Assembly (NCBI RefSeq): GCF_007859815.1
Contig: NZ_SJPH01000006.1
Coordinates: 108,276 to 172,275, forward strand
From: Botrimarina hoheduenensis
Lineage (GTDB): Bacteria; Planctomycetota; Planctomycetia; Pirellulales; Lacipirellulaceae
DNA: 64,000 bases
Direction of reading: 5' to 3'
Part shown: piece after piece, positions 54,599 through 63,964 of the stretch
How the letters are laid out: each line of letters begins with the position of its first letter
Position numbering within the stretch: the first letter of the stretch is position 1
The notes under the pieces: generated by a model
Told to the model about the DNA's origin: nothing
The model's database searches: none
What the model saw: only the letters and a program-made list of their open reading frames with translations
Program-made: the position numbers and the translations under genes

Positions 54599-56350
54599 TC
54601 AGGCCCGGGTAATCGCGTCTTCCAAGAAGTAGTTGATGTCGTGCGAGTCTTCGGCGTGCAGAACGACATAGGCGTGCGCCGCATTGCGGGCGTGGTACAG
54701 CTGCTCACGGAGTCCGGCGTCACGCGTGATCGCACGCGCGAACGCCGCGAGCACTTCGAGATGCCGTTGACGGTCCGCCTGCGGTGTCGCCAGCAGCAGA
54801 ACGGCATGAACGGGTCGGCCATCGGGCGCATCCAGATCGATGCCTTGGGAGCTGAGGCCGAGGACTCCGGTGATGGCCTGCCCGCCATCGAGGATCGCGT
54901 GGGGGATCATGAAGCCCTCTGCCAGGCAGGTGCTGGCGAGGGATTCACGCTCGAAAACCTTGTTGACAAAGACCTCTTGCGAAACCTTGGGGCGATCGGG
55001 CATCGCGTACAGTTGGGCAGTCAGCGTGCGGATGATTTCTTCTTTCGACCCGCCGACGAGTCCGATCGTGATGTGGTTCTCGTCCAAAAAATCGAGCAAA
55101 CGGGGCGCTCCGTTGCCCGCTTCGCCCGCGTTCTTCAGGGCGAGTCGCAGCCCGCTGGGCCCCAACAGCTGATTGATCACCAGTGCCGCGAGGCCCACGC
55201 TGGTCACAGTCGGAGCGATGTCCGCCAATCGTGGGTTGGCCTGCACGGCCAAAATCAGCCCCACCGCCACACCGCCGTGCGGTACGAGGGCCAGCCCCAG
55301 GTAGTTGCGGATCTGGACCGGAGCTTGAGCGATCGACATTGCTAAGAAGGCAGCGAGGTACTTGCCAAGGAAGCGGGCCAAGAAATACAGCGCAACAAGC
55401 CCCGCCACGCGGCGCACCATGGCCACGTCCAGGTTCATGCCGGCAAGCGTGTAGAACGCGGCAAAGAGTAGCGCACCGATTGAGTGCAGATAGGCTTCGG
55501 TCGAGCGTACGGTATCGTGTCGGAGGTTCGACACGAGGATTCCTGCAAAAGAACAAGCGAGGATCCCCGAGGCACCGAGCCCCTTTGCGGCTCCCCAGGC
55601 ACCCAAAATCAGCGCCACCATCGTCGGACCCAAGTAGGCGGGGCTCACGACGGTGCGGTTCAATCCGAGCGCAATGACCGCGCCAACAGCGGCCACGCTA
55701 AAGGCCAAGCCAAACTCGCGTGCGACCGAGGCGGTTGCCACCGGTCCGGCGTTGAGCCACGCCCCACCGCTCATGCCGCTCTCCGCGAAGAAGTACGCCG
55801 CAAAGACGAAGATTCCTACCGCCACCATGTCGATCAGCGGGATCGCCGCGAGGAGCGTGCGTGTGAGGATCCCCTTCGCACGAGCTTCTTCGATCACCAG
55901 AACCGTTGTGCCGGGAGCCCCGGCGATCGCGATCGCCCCCAGCAGCACGCTTGTCGGTAGCGAGATCTGTTGCGGAGCCAGATAGGCCCCCAAGGTCATC
56001 ATCGTTGCAACGACCAGCGTTGGTGTAATGAGCGCTTCGCAGAGCAAGAGCATCCCGAGCCGGATGCCCGAATTCTTGAGGCTCGCAAAGTGCAACGCGG
56101 CCCCGACCGTGAACGCGATATAGCCCAGCACAAAGCTCATGTAGGGGCGAAACGCCTCGGTCGATAACGCCGATAGACCGGTAGCCTCGCCGTGCCAACC
56201 CGACGTGGCCCGCAGCAAGATGCCGGTGACGATCCAGCCCGTGACCCGTGGTAGGCGGATCGCGCTAAAAAGCTCACCCCCAACGATGCCCGCCACGAGC
56301 ACAATCGCAAGCTGGTAGAGCGGGTCGGAGGGACTGAACGGCAAGCTCAT
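54599..56350 (-). CDS. CPA2-type cation:proton antiporter with C-terminal PTS EIIA domain
   Basis: This 583-residue protein is a membrane antiporter (about 12 helices, residues 1-400): VAGIVGGELFSAIRLPRVTGWIVTGILL, GALLFAAFYTLAGMNLDV, IRNYLGLALVPHGGVAVGLIL and a conserved Asp in IPLIDMVAVGIFVF. Residues about 420-580 are a PTS-EIIA-like domain with the phospho-accepting histidine in AEGFMIPHAIL. The fusion suggests ion transport tuned by phosphorylation state, perhaps through the nitrogen PTS. A 15-bp tandem repeat follows its stop codon. Confidence 0.9.
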   Translation of the reverse strand: MSLPFSPSDPLYQLAIVLVAGIVGGELFSAIRLPRVTGWIVTGILLRATSGWHGEATGLSALSTEAFRPYMSFVLGYIAFTVGAALHFASLKNSGIRLGMLLLCEALITPTLVVATMMTLGAYLAPQQISLPTSVLLGAIAIAGAPGTTVLVIEEARAKGILTRTLLAAIPLIDMVAVGIFVFAAYFFAESGMSGGAWLNAGPVATASVAREFGLAFSVAAVGAVIALGLNRTVVSPAYLGPTMVALILGAWGAAKGLGASGILACSFAGILVSNLRHDTVRSTEAYLHSIGALLFAAFYTLAGMNLDVAMVRRVAGLVALYFLARFLGKYLAAFLAMSIAQAPVQIRNYLGLALVPHGGVAVGLILAVQANPRLADIAPTVTSVGLAALVINQLLGPSGLRLALKNAGEAGNGAPRLLDFLDENHITIGLVGGSKEEIIRTLTAQLYAMPDRPKVSQEVFVNKVFERESLASTCLAEGFMIPHAILDGGQAITGVLGLSSQGIDLDAPDGRPVHAVLLLATPQADRQRHLEVLAAFARAITRDAGLREQLYHARNAAHAYVVLHAEDSHDINYFLEDAITRA

Positions 56351-56668
56351 AAGGCGGTGAAGAGGCGGTGGTTGTTCGAGGCCGTTTACGAGAGAGCGGC
56401 CCTATTAGGCGAGCCGATTCCAGCCTGACCCACCCCCGAACCCCCATCCTAGTCGAATGGCGGTTCTGCGGCGCGCTCCAAAACAGGCGTGGTCGGTGCC
56501 CTTGCTATGCGCTTCATTCGCCGGGGAGCGTATTATGGCCCCTGCGACATCCCCTTCATTCGCGAAAGCAGCTAGAATGAACGCCGCTTCAGCCCAACGC
56601 GGTCGCTAGTAGCGTGCTCGATGAGGGCGCGTTCGCAGGCTCCACGGCTTTTCTCGAGGGTGATTCTG
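56351..56668. other. Divergent intergenic region
   Basis: The promoter region between the antiporter and the GH26 gene. I see no gene, no clear operator and no tandem repeat here. Confidence 0.35.
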
Positions 56669-58459
56669 ATGTCCGGTTTCTGGCAGCGCATTGTTGGCGT
56701 CTTCTTGTTGATTGCCGGACCCGTCCATCAAGGCAACGCACAGAATTATCGCTACGAAGCAGAACTGGGCACGCTTACCGGGGTGCAGGTCGCTAGCAAT
56801 GTTTCCGGATTTTCTGGTAGCGGCTACGTGACCGGCTTCGACAACGAGGGCGATGCGGTTGGTGTGTCGGTCTCGGTCGACCAGGGCCTCTACGAATTAT
56901 GGATTGGTTACCGATCGCAGTACGGCCCGAAGGGTTACTCGCTAAATGTGGGCGGGGCGGGCTCGGCGGGCATGTTCGATCAATCCAGTAGTTTTACCGA
57001 GAGCTACGCGGGGCAGTTCTATCTCGATAGCCCCACAACTTCGATCGATCTGATGAAGAGCTGGGGCTACTACGATGTCGATTACTTCGAATTTCGACCG
57101 GCAACGGTTCGCCGAGCACTGCCCGTCAATCCGACGCTGGTGAATCCCAACGCCACGCCCCGGACGCAATTCTTGATGAACTATCTGGCTAACACTTACG
57201 GTGAACAGACACTCTTCGGCCAGCAGCGAGAGTTTTCTAACCAGAACCAGATCCTGAGCGATACCTATCTCACACGTACCGGCGGGGTGTTCCCCGCGCT
57301 GATCGGTTCGGACTTGATTAACTACTCTCCGTCGCGGCTAGCGCGGGGAGAGGATCCCCGGGGCGAATCGGAGCGGATGATCCAGTGGGCCCAGCAGTCG
57401 GGCGGTGTGGTCAGTCTGATGTGGCACTGGAACGCGCCGACCGACCTCATCGATGGCCCCAACGGTTCGGGGCAAGAATGGTGGCGCGGGTTTTATACCG
57501 AGGCGACAACGTTCGATCTGGGGGCCGCGCTCGCGGACCCCGGCGGCTCACGCTACCAGCTCTTGCTGCGCGACATCGATGCGATCGCGGTTGAGCTAAC
57601 CAAGTTTCGCGATGCACAGATTCCCGTGCTCTGGCGACCGCTGCACGAGGCTCAGGGTAACTCCAGTGGTGCCTGGTTCTGGTGGGGCGATAGCGGTCCC
57701 GAGAGCTTCAAGCAGCTCTATCGTCTCATGTACGACCGACTGACCGATCACCATGGTCTGGACAATCTGATCTGGGCTTCGACCCTGCAGGTGGGAGAGT
57801 CTGCTTGGCGCGACTGGTATCCCGGCGATGAGTATGTAGATGTCGTGGGGGTCGATGTTTACAGCGAAGCGGGCGACCCGATGACCACCCAATGGGGCGC
57901 TCTGCTCGAGGAGTTCGATGGCAAGAAGCTGATCGCTCTGACCGAGACCGGTACGCTTCCGCCGACCGAGGTTCTGGACCGCTACGGGGTCGCCTGGAGT
58001 TACTTCATGCCGTGGAACGAGCAGTTCGTTGCCAGCAACCACACGCCCGCTGAGGTCCAAGCGATTGTCGGTGCCGAAGAAGTAATCGACCTTTCGGAGC
58101 TGCCGACAATGCCCTGGCGACTTCCGGCCTCGGTACCCGGCGACTTCGACGGCGATGGCGACGTCGATCCCGACGACTACGGTGTGTGGCGCTCACACTT
58201 CGGGTTGAGCACAGCGCTCGCCACGGCCGCCTCGCCTGCCGATGCCAATGCCGATGGCGTTGTCGATCTGGCTGACTACACCGTTTGGCGTGACAACTAT
58301 TTGGCGCTCACGGTGCCCGCCACGAACCGACCCGCTCGGAACGAGGCCCAGCAGGGCAATTCACAGCAGAGGGTCGCGGAAGTTCCCGAACCGCATCTCT
58401 TAGCCCTACTGGGGCTGATGCTTGGGATGATGAGCGCCGCGTGCGCTGTCCGCCGCTAG
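56669..58459 (+). CDS. GH26 (beta-mannanase-like) glycoside hydrolase with CBM, dockerin-like and PEP-CTERM modules
   Basis: This 596-residue secreted enzyme has a signal peptide (MSGFWQRIVGVFLLIAG), a CBM35-like module (YRYEAELGTLTG ... DVDYFEF), then a GH26 domain with the acid/base Glu327 in RPLHEAQG and the nucleophile Glu426 in LTETG, typical of retaining beta-mannanases. Next come two EF-hand-like dockerin repeats, DGDGDVDPDDYGVWRSHFG and DANADGVVDLADYTVWRDN, and a PEP-CTERM tail (VPEPHLLALLGLMLGMMSAACAVRR). GAGGGTGA precedes the ATG. It probably degrades mannan or a related beta-glycan and stays at the surface through exosortase. Confidence 0.92.
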   Translation: MSGFWQRIVGVFLLIAGPVHQGNAQNYRYEAELGTLTGVQVASNVSGFSGSGYVTGFDNEGDAVGVSVSVDQGLYELWIGYRSQYGPKGYSLNVGGAGSAGMFDQSSSFTESYAGQFYLDSPTTSIDLMKSWGYYDVDYFEFRPATVRRALPVNPTLVNPNATPRTQFLMNYLANTYGEQTLFGQQREFSNQNQILSDTYLTRTGGVFPALIGSDLINYSPSRLARGEDPRGESERMIQWAQQSGGVVSLMWHWNAPTDLIDGPNGSGQEWWRGFYTEATTFDLGAALADPGGSRYQLLLRDIDAIAVELTKFRDAQIPVLWRPLHEAQGNSSGAWFWWGDSGPESFKQLYRLMYDRLTDHHGLDNLIWASTLQVGESAWRDWYPGDEYVDVVGVDVYSEAGDPMTTQWGALLEEFDGKKLIALTETGTLPPTEVLDRYGVAWSYFMPWNEQFVASNHTPAEVQAIVGAEEVIDLSELPTMPWRLPASVPGDFDGDGDVDPDDYGVWRSHFGLSTALATAASPADANADGVVDLADYTVWRDNYLALTVPATNRPARNEAQQGNSQQRVAEVPEPHLLALLGLMLGMMSAACAVRR

Positions 58460-58501
58460 AAGAGAAGCGTGGCAGAATGCCGAGGCAAACCACGCCGTGA
58501 G

Positions 58502-58574
58502 TGAGCCCGGTGGGACTCGAACCCACGACCCACGGATTAAAAGTCCGATGCTCTACCGACTGAGCTACGGGCTC
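58502..58574 (-). tRNA. tRNA-Lys (anticodon UUU)
   Basis: A 73-nt cloverleaf on the minus strand: acceptor GAGCCCG pairs with CGGGCTC, D arm GCTCAGTCGGTAGAGC, anticodon loop CTTTTAA (UUU), T arm GTGGG-TTCGAGT-CCCAC, discriminator A. No CCA is encoded. The tRNA follows the GH26 gene by 42 bp on the opposite strand. Confidence 0.97.
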
Positions 58575-58811
58575 AAGCTTTTACTAGCAATAGCTTTACG
58601 CAGAACGACACCTTCGTCAACCGGCCGGCCGGGCCGGCTGTTAACCGGGGCCTGTGCCGGCGAGATCGGCCCGAATCGTTGCTGACCCCCTCGCATCCTA
58701 AGGGATCGCGCTGCTGATACCCGTAGCGTCATTTTTGCGGTACCGATCGTGATGGGGATCGCCGCTAACGCGAGACGTTCGTGCGACTCGCACGTGGTTT
58801 TGGTCGAGCCT

Positions 58812-59213
58812 TCAGCTTTCGGCCGGGGACTCAGGGGCTTGAGACGTCTCAGGGGGCTCAGGGCTTGGCTGACGCTCGAAGACGACTCGGAACGTTTGGT
58901 AGCCCGCGGCGAGCTTATCACCGTAAATGGTGTGCAGCTCGGCTCGGAGGGCATCGGCGGTGTCGAAGCCGTCGGGCCGGGCGTCTTCGTCGGTGAGGTT
59001 CTCCAACTCGACCGAGTTGACCAGCGTGATCCGGATAGGGCCAACGCCCGGAATGTAGCTACGTTGCCCCGTACGCATCATCCGGTGCTTCCACAGCCGG
59101 ATGGTTTGGGTTTTCTCCCCCGCGCGGATCGCTTCCAGAAACTTCCGCTTGAAGAGCAGCATGGCATCCGATGCGTCGAAGGGCTGAGCGCTTTTCCGAG
59201 GCTCAAGGGGCAT
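58812..59213 (-). CDS. ASCH-domain protein
   Basis: This 133-residue protein is a PUA-like ASCH domain: LLFKRKFLEAIRAGEKTQTIRLWKHRMMRTGQRSYIPGVGPIRITLVNSVELENLTDEDARPDGF, with a C-terminal Pro/Ser-rich tail (PSPEPPETSQAPESPAES). ASCH domains bind RNA or act as small ribonuclease-type or coactivator modules. The ATG at 59213 precedes MPLEPRKSAQ; an earlier GTG is possible. It follows the DUF1501 gene on the same strand by 87 bp. Confidence 0.87.
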   Translation of the reverse strand: MPLEPRKSAQPFDASDAMLLFKRKFLEAIRAGEKTQTIRLWKHRMMRTGQRSYIPGVGPIRITLVNSVELENLTDEDARPDGFDTADALRAELHTIYGDKLAAGYQTFRVVFERQPSPEPPETSQAPESPAES

Positions 59214-59300
59214 GAGCGGGGATTGGTCCGCATCGTACTGCCCGCAATCGACACCGCTAACCACCTTGCCGTCCCCCCTCGCGACACATGTCTGTCACCG

Positions 59301-60590
59301 CTACCCCAGCAGCCCCTCGATCGGCGTCCCCTCATCGACCAATCGAATCGGACGGCCGGTTGAGCTGGTGTTCTCGTAGTCGGCGTCGATGCCCAGGGCC
59401 GCGTAAATCGTTTGGTGCAGGTCTTTCGGAGAAACCGGCTGCTCGATCACCTGGGCACCCTGCTCGTCAGTGGCCCCGATAACCTGCCCGCCACGCACGC
59501 CGCAACCGGCCAGCCAAGCACTGAAGGCCTTGGGGTAGTGATCGCGGCCCCCGCGGGCGTTGATCTTCGGCGTGCGTCCGAATTCGCCCAGCCAGACCAC
59601 CAGGGTCGAATCGAGCATGCCCCGCTCACGCAGGTCGCGGAGCAGTTGGGACGCAGGCCGATCGACCTGGGCGCATTGGGCGGCGACCTGCTTATGGTTG
59701 TCTTGATGGCTGTCCCAGCCGTTCTGGACAACCTCGACGAAAGTCACCCCTGCCTCGAGCAGCCGTCGGGCAAGCAGACAGCCCTCAGCAAAGCGGCCCT
59801 CGCCATACGCTTGGCGTGCGGCAGAGCTTTCCTGCGCGAGGTCGAACGCTTCCATGCCGGGCGATTGGATCATTGCTTCAGCGGCGTTCACGAGCTGGCG
59901 GCGTTCAGCGACACGATCGGCTCCTTCGGCGGCCCCGAAGTTGGCTTGAATAAGATCGAGCAGAGCGAGGCGCTGCTCGCGCCGATCGCCCGAAACCATC
60001 GCCGTGGTGTTGTCGGGCGGACGGCTGGGATCACGCACCCCCAGCGGAGCGTATTCAACGCCGAGCATGCCAGCGCCGCCGTTGTAGACACGACCCCCGC
60101 CGATGCGCACATAGCCGGGCAGCGCTCCCGCGGCGGCTTGCAATTGGTCGCAAACGTTGGCCCCCAACGCCGGAAACTTCACCCCGCCCATGGGCAGGTA
60201 GCCGTGCTGCATCAGGTGCTGGGCTCGTGGGTGGCTTCCCTCCCGGCTGGTGAGCGAGCGGACGATCGCGACCTCGTCCATCACCTTTGCCAGCTCGGGC
60301 AGGTTCTCTGAAAGGTGGATGCCGGGCACGGCGGTTGCGATCGATGCTGAGCCAACGGCACCGGCAACAGCCTCTTTGGGGTCGAGCGTCTCCAGATGGC
60401 TCGGCCCGCCTGCCATCCACAGCACGACGCACCGCTTCTGCTGCTGCCGCAGCACGGGGGCTGCCAACGCCAGCCGCGCTGGCAGGCCCATCGTCATGGC
60501 TCCACCAGCAACAAGGCTCAGGAAATCCCGGCGATCAAAACCGCGCGAGCGGCGTTGCACGTGACTCATCGAGATCCACGGTGAACTCAT
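59301..60590 (-). CDS. Tat-exported DUF1501 protein
   Basis: This 429-residue protein starts with a twin-arginine signal (RRDFLSLVAGGAM) and then follows the DUF1501 sulfatase-like fold: KRCVVLWMAGGPSHLETLDPKE, EVAIVRSLTSREGSHPRAQHLM, WDSHQDNHKQV, VWLGEFGRTPKIN and GGRDHYPKAFS. In planctomycetes these proteins are nearly always paired with DUF1549/DUF1553 proteins, as here (30 bp). The pair may act in electron transfer or polysaccharide handling in the periplasm; the exact role is unknown. The ATG at 60590 or 60569 is possible. Confidence 0.93.
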   Translation of the reverse strand: MSSPWISMSHVQRRSRGFDRRDFLSLVAGGAMTMGLPARLALAAPVLRQQQKRCVVLWMAGGPSHLETLDPKEAVAGAVGSASIATAVPGIHLSENLPELAKVMDEVAIVRSLTSREGSHPRAQHLMQHGYLPMGGVKFPALGANVCDQLQAAAGALPGYVRIGGGRVYNGGAGMLGVEYAPLGVRDPSRPPDNTTAMVSGDRREQRLALLDLIQANFGAAEGADRVAERRQLVNAAEAMIQSPGMEAFDLAQESSAARQAYGEGRFAEGCLLARRLLEAGVTFVEVVQNGWDSHQDNHKQVAAQCAQVDRPASQLLRDLRERGMLDSTLVVWLGEFGRTPKINARGGRDHYPKAFSAWLAGCGVRGGQVIGATDEQGAQVIEQPVSPKDLHQTIYAALGIDADYENTSSTGRPIRLVDEGTPIEGLLG

Positions 60591-60620
60591 TGGGGCGAGA
60601 TTTCCAGCAGGGGGGGAAGG

Positions 60621-62297
60621 CTAGCGCCGGTGGCTGAACTCGGCCGTGTTGAGCAGAGCCCACAGAATGTCTTCGTAGGCGGGCTGCCAACGGGCGGACG
60701 ACTCGAGGTAGGCGACCAAACGCTGGCTCTCTTCCGCAGTCGGCTTACGGGTCAGAACGGTGAAGTACAGCTCCTGGATGGCTGCTTGGTGATTGGCCTC
60801 GCCGTCTGGCGGGCAGTGCTGTGCGATAAGCTCCGCCAAGGGGGTGCCCGGCCGGGCTTTTGCCAGCCGATGGACTGCCGGCGAATTCATGAGCAGCAGC
60901 GACTGGGGAATGGTCCCCACAACATCTTCGCGCGGATCACTCGGGTCGAACCCAAACACCTCGGCTAGACGCTCGCGGGGTCCTTGCTGTGCGCGGGCTC
61001 GTTTTGCCCGGCGATCCTCTTCCCGCGCGACGCCAACCACCTGGACGAGCGTGTCGAACAGCACGTCGGAGCGGAGCGGCTGAGCGACCGTCGCCGTCAT
61101 GACGCCGGCCGTTGCTTCGTCGCGCGGACGGCTTTGCCGCGCGTAGGCGTCGGTCAGAAGAATGGTTTCGTACAGCCATTTCAGCCGGCTGCCGTTGGCT
61201 TCGAAACCGGCCACCAGCGCGTCGAGAGCCGGCTTAGCGACAACCTCTCGTTCGGCACCCAGGTCGTCTACCGTCGGGTAGAAACCGTAGCCGATCAGCT
61301 CGCTCCAGACGCGATTGACGATCGCTTGTGTGAACCACGGGTTCTCGATCACCGCCGTCGCCAGCGCCGCGCGGCGCTCGGCGTCCTCGGTCCCCACGGA
61401 AACCTCGAGCCCGGTCAGAAAGAACCGGGGGGTCATCCGCTTGCCGGGCTCCTCGGGGTGTTCCAGGTCTGCCATGTAGTGTTCGGGTCGGCCCCGCCGA
61501 TTAGCGTTGTCCGCTTTGCGGAAACGCGGGCGATCCGCACGGTCGTTCACCACAACATCGAACACCGGAGGGCGTGTGTCACGCCGCTGACGAAGGCCAA
61601 TCCGTGGAAAGAATGCCGCCAATTCGTGAAACTCTTCCCGCTTCCACTCGTCCCACGGGTGATCGTGGCACTGGGCGCACTGGATCTGGATGCCAAGGAA
61701 CACCCGCGATACCTCGGCCGCGATCTCCTCGCTGCGACCGTCCTGAGCCATGATGATCGCGGTGGCACCGTCCTCATCCGTTGAGCCCTCGGCCGTGATA
61801 AAGCGGCGGGCGATCTCGTCCCAGCCGTCGTTCTGGTTGATCCATTTTGCCAGATCCTTCACCAGCGGTTCGGCCACAACTCGGGCCCGTTCCTCGAGCC
61901 GTCGCGCCAAAATCGCGTCGCGCCAGTAGCGCGCCATGTTGTCGCCGAAGCGCGGGTCCTCCAGCAGTTGCGTTGCGATCGCCCTGCGGCGCTGAGGAGT
62001 CACCGCAGCGTCTCCAGCGGCACATGCCTGCTGCGCATCGGCGGTGGGGGGGGCTACGCCGACCACATCCAGCGATGCTCGGCGCAGAAAAGCGGCCTCG
62101 TTCACCAGCGGTGCAAACTGAGCGGCGCGGTTCTCTGGCAGCTGCTGCAGGACCTGATCGACTTGGCGGGCAACCGACAGGGCAGAAGAATCCACCCCCT
62201 CTGTAGCGGAGGTCGCCGAAGCCAGCAGCAGCGTCAGACTGCCAAAAGCGATGGCGACCACGCGTAAGCGAGCGGATTGCGGGCTATTGGTCATCAC
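60621..62297 (-). CDS. DUF1549/DUF1553 cytochrome-like protein
   Basis: This 558-residue secreted protein has a signal peptide (RLRVVAIAFGSLTLLLASATSATE) and a DUF1549 block (PLVNEAAFLRRASLDVVGVAPP), a CAQCHDHP haem-binding site (CxxCH), and the DUF1553 half (TQAIVNRVWSELIGYGFYPTVDDLG, ... LLLMNSPAVHRLA) ending LWALLNTAEFSHRR. It is the upstream partner of the DUF1501 gene, likely one transcript. The start may be the GTG at 62297 (GGGAGG 9 nt upstream) or the ATG at 62294. Confidence 0.94.
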   Translation of the reverse strand: MMTNSPQSARLRVVAIAFGSLTLLLASATSATEGVDSSALSVARQVDQVLQQLPENRAAQFAPLVNEAAFLRRASLDVVGVAPPTADAQQACAAGDAAVTPQRRRAIATQLLEDPRFGDNMARYWRDAILARRLEERARVVAEPLVKDLAKWINQNDGWDEIARRFITAEGSTDEDGATAIIMAQDGRSEEIAAEVSRVFLGIQIQCAQCHDHPWDEWKREEFHELAAFFPRIGLRQRRDTRPPVFDVVVNDRADRPRFRKADNANRRGRPEHYMADLEHPEEPGKRMTPRFFLTGLEVSVGTEDAERRAALATAVIENPWFTQAIVNRVWSELIGYGFYPTVDDLGAEREVVAKPALDALVAGFEANGSRLKWLYETILLTDAYARQSRPRDEATAGVMTATVAQPLRSDVLFDTLVQVVGVAREEDRRAKRARAQQGPRERLAEVFGFDPSDPREDVVGTIPQSLLLMNSPAVHRLAKARPGTPLAELIAQHCPPDGEANHQAAIQELYFTVLTRKPTAEESQRLVAYLESSARWQPAYEDILWALLNTAEFSHRR

Positions 62298-62473
62298 CGG
62301 TTGCAGCCTCCCGATTGCTTGCTTAGCGGTCCGCTGCGATCGGAGTCGGGGGCAGCAGACCTTTGCCCCCGCAGTTTAACCCCAGATGGACCGCGGGGTG
62401 CCGAAAGAAAGTCGAATGCCGGGTAGCCTGTGGACGGCCCCACCACGTTTTCGGCACAAAAGGGGGGGCAAAC

Positions 62474-62511
62474 AAAAAAAGGTGCCCTTCGAGAATCGAA
62501 GGACACCTTTT
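62474..62511 (-). terminator. Terminator of rplM-rpsI
   Basis: On the minus strand the stem arms are AAGGTGTCCTTCGA and TCGAAGGGCACCTT (one mismatch), with a TTC loop and seven Ts after it. It ends 30 bp below the rpsI stop. T-runs on both sides may let it act in both directions. Confidence 0.88.
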
Positions 62512-62540
62512 TGAAATCTGTAGGTGGTTGCAGCGGGCGA

Positions 62541-62945
62541 TTAACGCTTGGAGAACTGCGTTCCGCGGCGGGCACCACGCAGACCGGGCTTCTTACGCTC
62601 TTTCATGCGTGAGTCGCGGGTCAGGAAGTCCTTCTCGCGGAGCTTGTCGTGCAGCTCGCTATCGTGCTTGATCAGCGCTCGGGCGATGCCCTGCATGCAG
62701 GCACCCGATTGACCGGTCAGGCCGCCACCGTGGCACAGGATGACCACATCAACCGACCCGCGGACCTCGCAGAAATCGAGCGGGGCAAGCACCAGATTCT
62801 GGTGATGCGGCGTGGGGAAATACTCTTCCATCTCACGCTTGTTGACGGTGATCTTGCCGCTTCCCGGACGGATCCGGACTCGCGCGACGCTGGTCTTGCG
62901 GCGTCCGGTGCCGAGGGCGTCGATTGTCTTCTCTGCTGTGGCCAT
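62541..62945 (-). CDS. rpsI: 30S ribosomal protein S9
   Basis: This 134-residue protein of the small subunit has GTGRRKTSVARVRIRPGSGKITVN, GGGLTGQSGACMQGIARAL and the basic C-terminal tail MKERKKPGLRGARRGTQFSKR that reaches into the P site. The first nine residues are an extra N-terminal piece. It follows rplM as in most bacteria (68 bp), a normal L13-S9 operon. Confidence 0.98.
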   Translation of the reverse strand: MATAEKTIDALGTGRRKTSVARVRIRPGSGKITVNKREMEEYFPTPHHQNLVLAPLDFCEVRGSVDVVILCHGGGLTGQSGACMQGIARALIKHDSELHDKLREKDFLTRDSRMKERKKPGLRGARRGTQFSKR

Positions 62946-63013
62946 AGATCGCGGAAGTCGGAGTGCGTTAAGCGGTTAGGGAGTGAGGGTCGCGCGCTGC
63001 AGACGCTACAAAA

Positions 63014-63475
63014 TCAGCTCGCGGAGGCGATTTCGAGCGTCTGCGGCTGCTGGGCTTGGTGCGGGTGCTCGGCACCCTCGTAGATCTTCAGACGGTCCAG
63101 CATCTGCGAGGCCAATTTGTTCTTCGGCAGCATCCGGCGAACCGCCTCGCGGACGATCTTCTCCGGGCGACGCTGCAACCGATCTTCGGCCGTCATGGTC
63201 CGCTGACGGGTGTAGCCGGTGTACCAGGCGTAAGTCTTTTGCTCCCACTTTTTGCCGGTGAATTTCACCTTCTCGCAGTTGGTCACGATGACAAAGTCAC
63301 CCGTGAGCACATGTGGCGTATACGTGGGGCGATGCTTGCCCATGAGCATCATCGCGATCTTGCTCGCCATGCGACCAACGATCTGGTCGGTCCCATCGAT
63401 CAGAACCCACTGCGGATCCGTTTCCGCGGGCTTCATGATGGTGGTGCGCTGGTGGGTTTGGCTGATCTTTCTCAT
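63014..63475 (-). CDS. rplM: 50S ribosomal protein L13
   Basis: This 153-residue protein has WVLIDGTDQIVGRMASKIAMMLMGKHRPTYTPHVLTGDFVIVTN, KTYAWYTGYTRQRTM, the REAVRRMLPKNKLASQMLDRLKIYEGAEHPH signature, and a short extra tail. The ATG at 63475 gives 13 residues more than the ATG at 63436; the longer one keeps an RxxTIM-like opening and is accepted with some doubt. It is the first gene of the rplM-rpsI unit. Confidence 0.97.
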   Translation of the reverse strand: MRKISQTHQRTTIMKPAETDPQWVLIDGTDQIVGRMASKIAMMLMGKHRPTYTPHVLTGDFVIVTNCEKVKFTGKKWEQKTYAWYTGYTRQRTMTAEDRLQRRPEKIVREAVRRMLPKNKLASQMLDRLKIYEGAEHPHQAQQPQTLEIASAS

Positions 63476-63964
63476 CGCGATGGCTCTCGGCCGGATCGTT
63501 AAGTTCGTCGAGCGGCGTCGCTGATTGTGCGAGGCCGTGGCAGGCGACCAGTGGGTTGCGGACCGAGTATCGGCCCGTCCCTGTGGTCGGGGACGCCATT
63601 TAGTGAGTTACTAAGTGCTGCCTGCTCGGGCCCGGCCCGACAGGTCGAATCCAAGAGGATAGCGGTCCCCCCAGACCCCTGCAAGCGGTCTGAGGCACGT
63701 GTTTTTGCCCAAACGGGGCCTGATGGTGCTCGCGGGGGGTGAGTTGGCCGATCTCCCCGCTTTTGCGGGTTTCGCTGCGCAAACTAACGACTGGGACCTT
63801 CGGCCGCGGCTGGGTATACAAGCCTGACATCTTCGAGCCAGAGGGCTCCCCCCCCACCGAGTGCCCCCCGCGGGCTTAGCCGGCTTCTTTGGCCCCACCC
63901 ACTCACCCCCCCCGAAACTCTCCCCCCGAATCCAGTCGGCTGCCTTTCCTCCCCGAGTCGAGCA
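63476..63964. other. Divergent intergenic region, rplM to alanine dehydrogenase
   Basis: About 490 bp of GC- and Pro-codon-rich sequence with no convincing gene. Reading frames there are low-complexity (Gly/Pro/Arg-rich). It must hold the rplM promoter, which I cannot place. Confidence 0.35.

Noticed and set aside
63611..63898. Minus-strand frames near the right end
   Set aside because: Low-complexity Gly/Pro/Arg translations in a GC-rich spacer without start signals.
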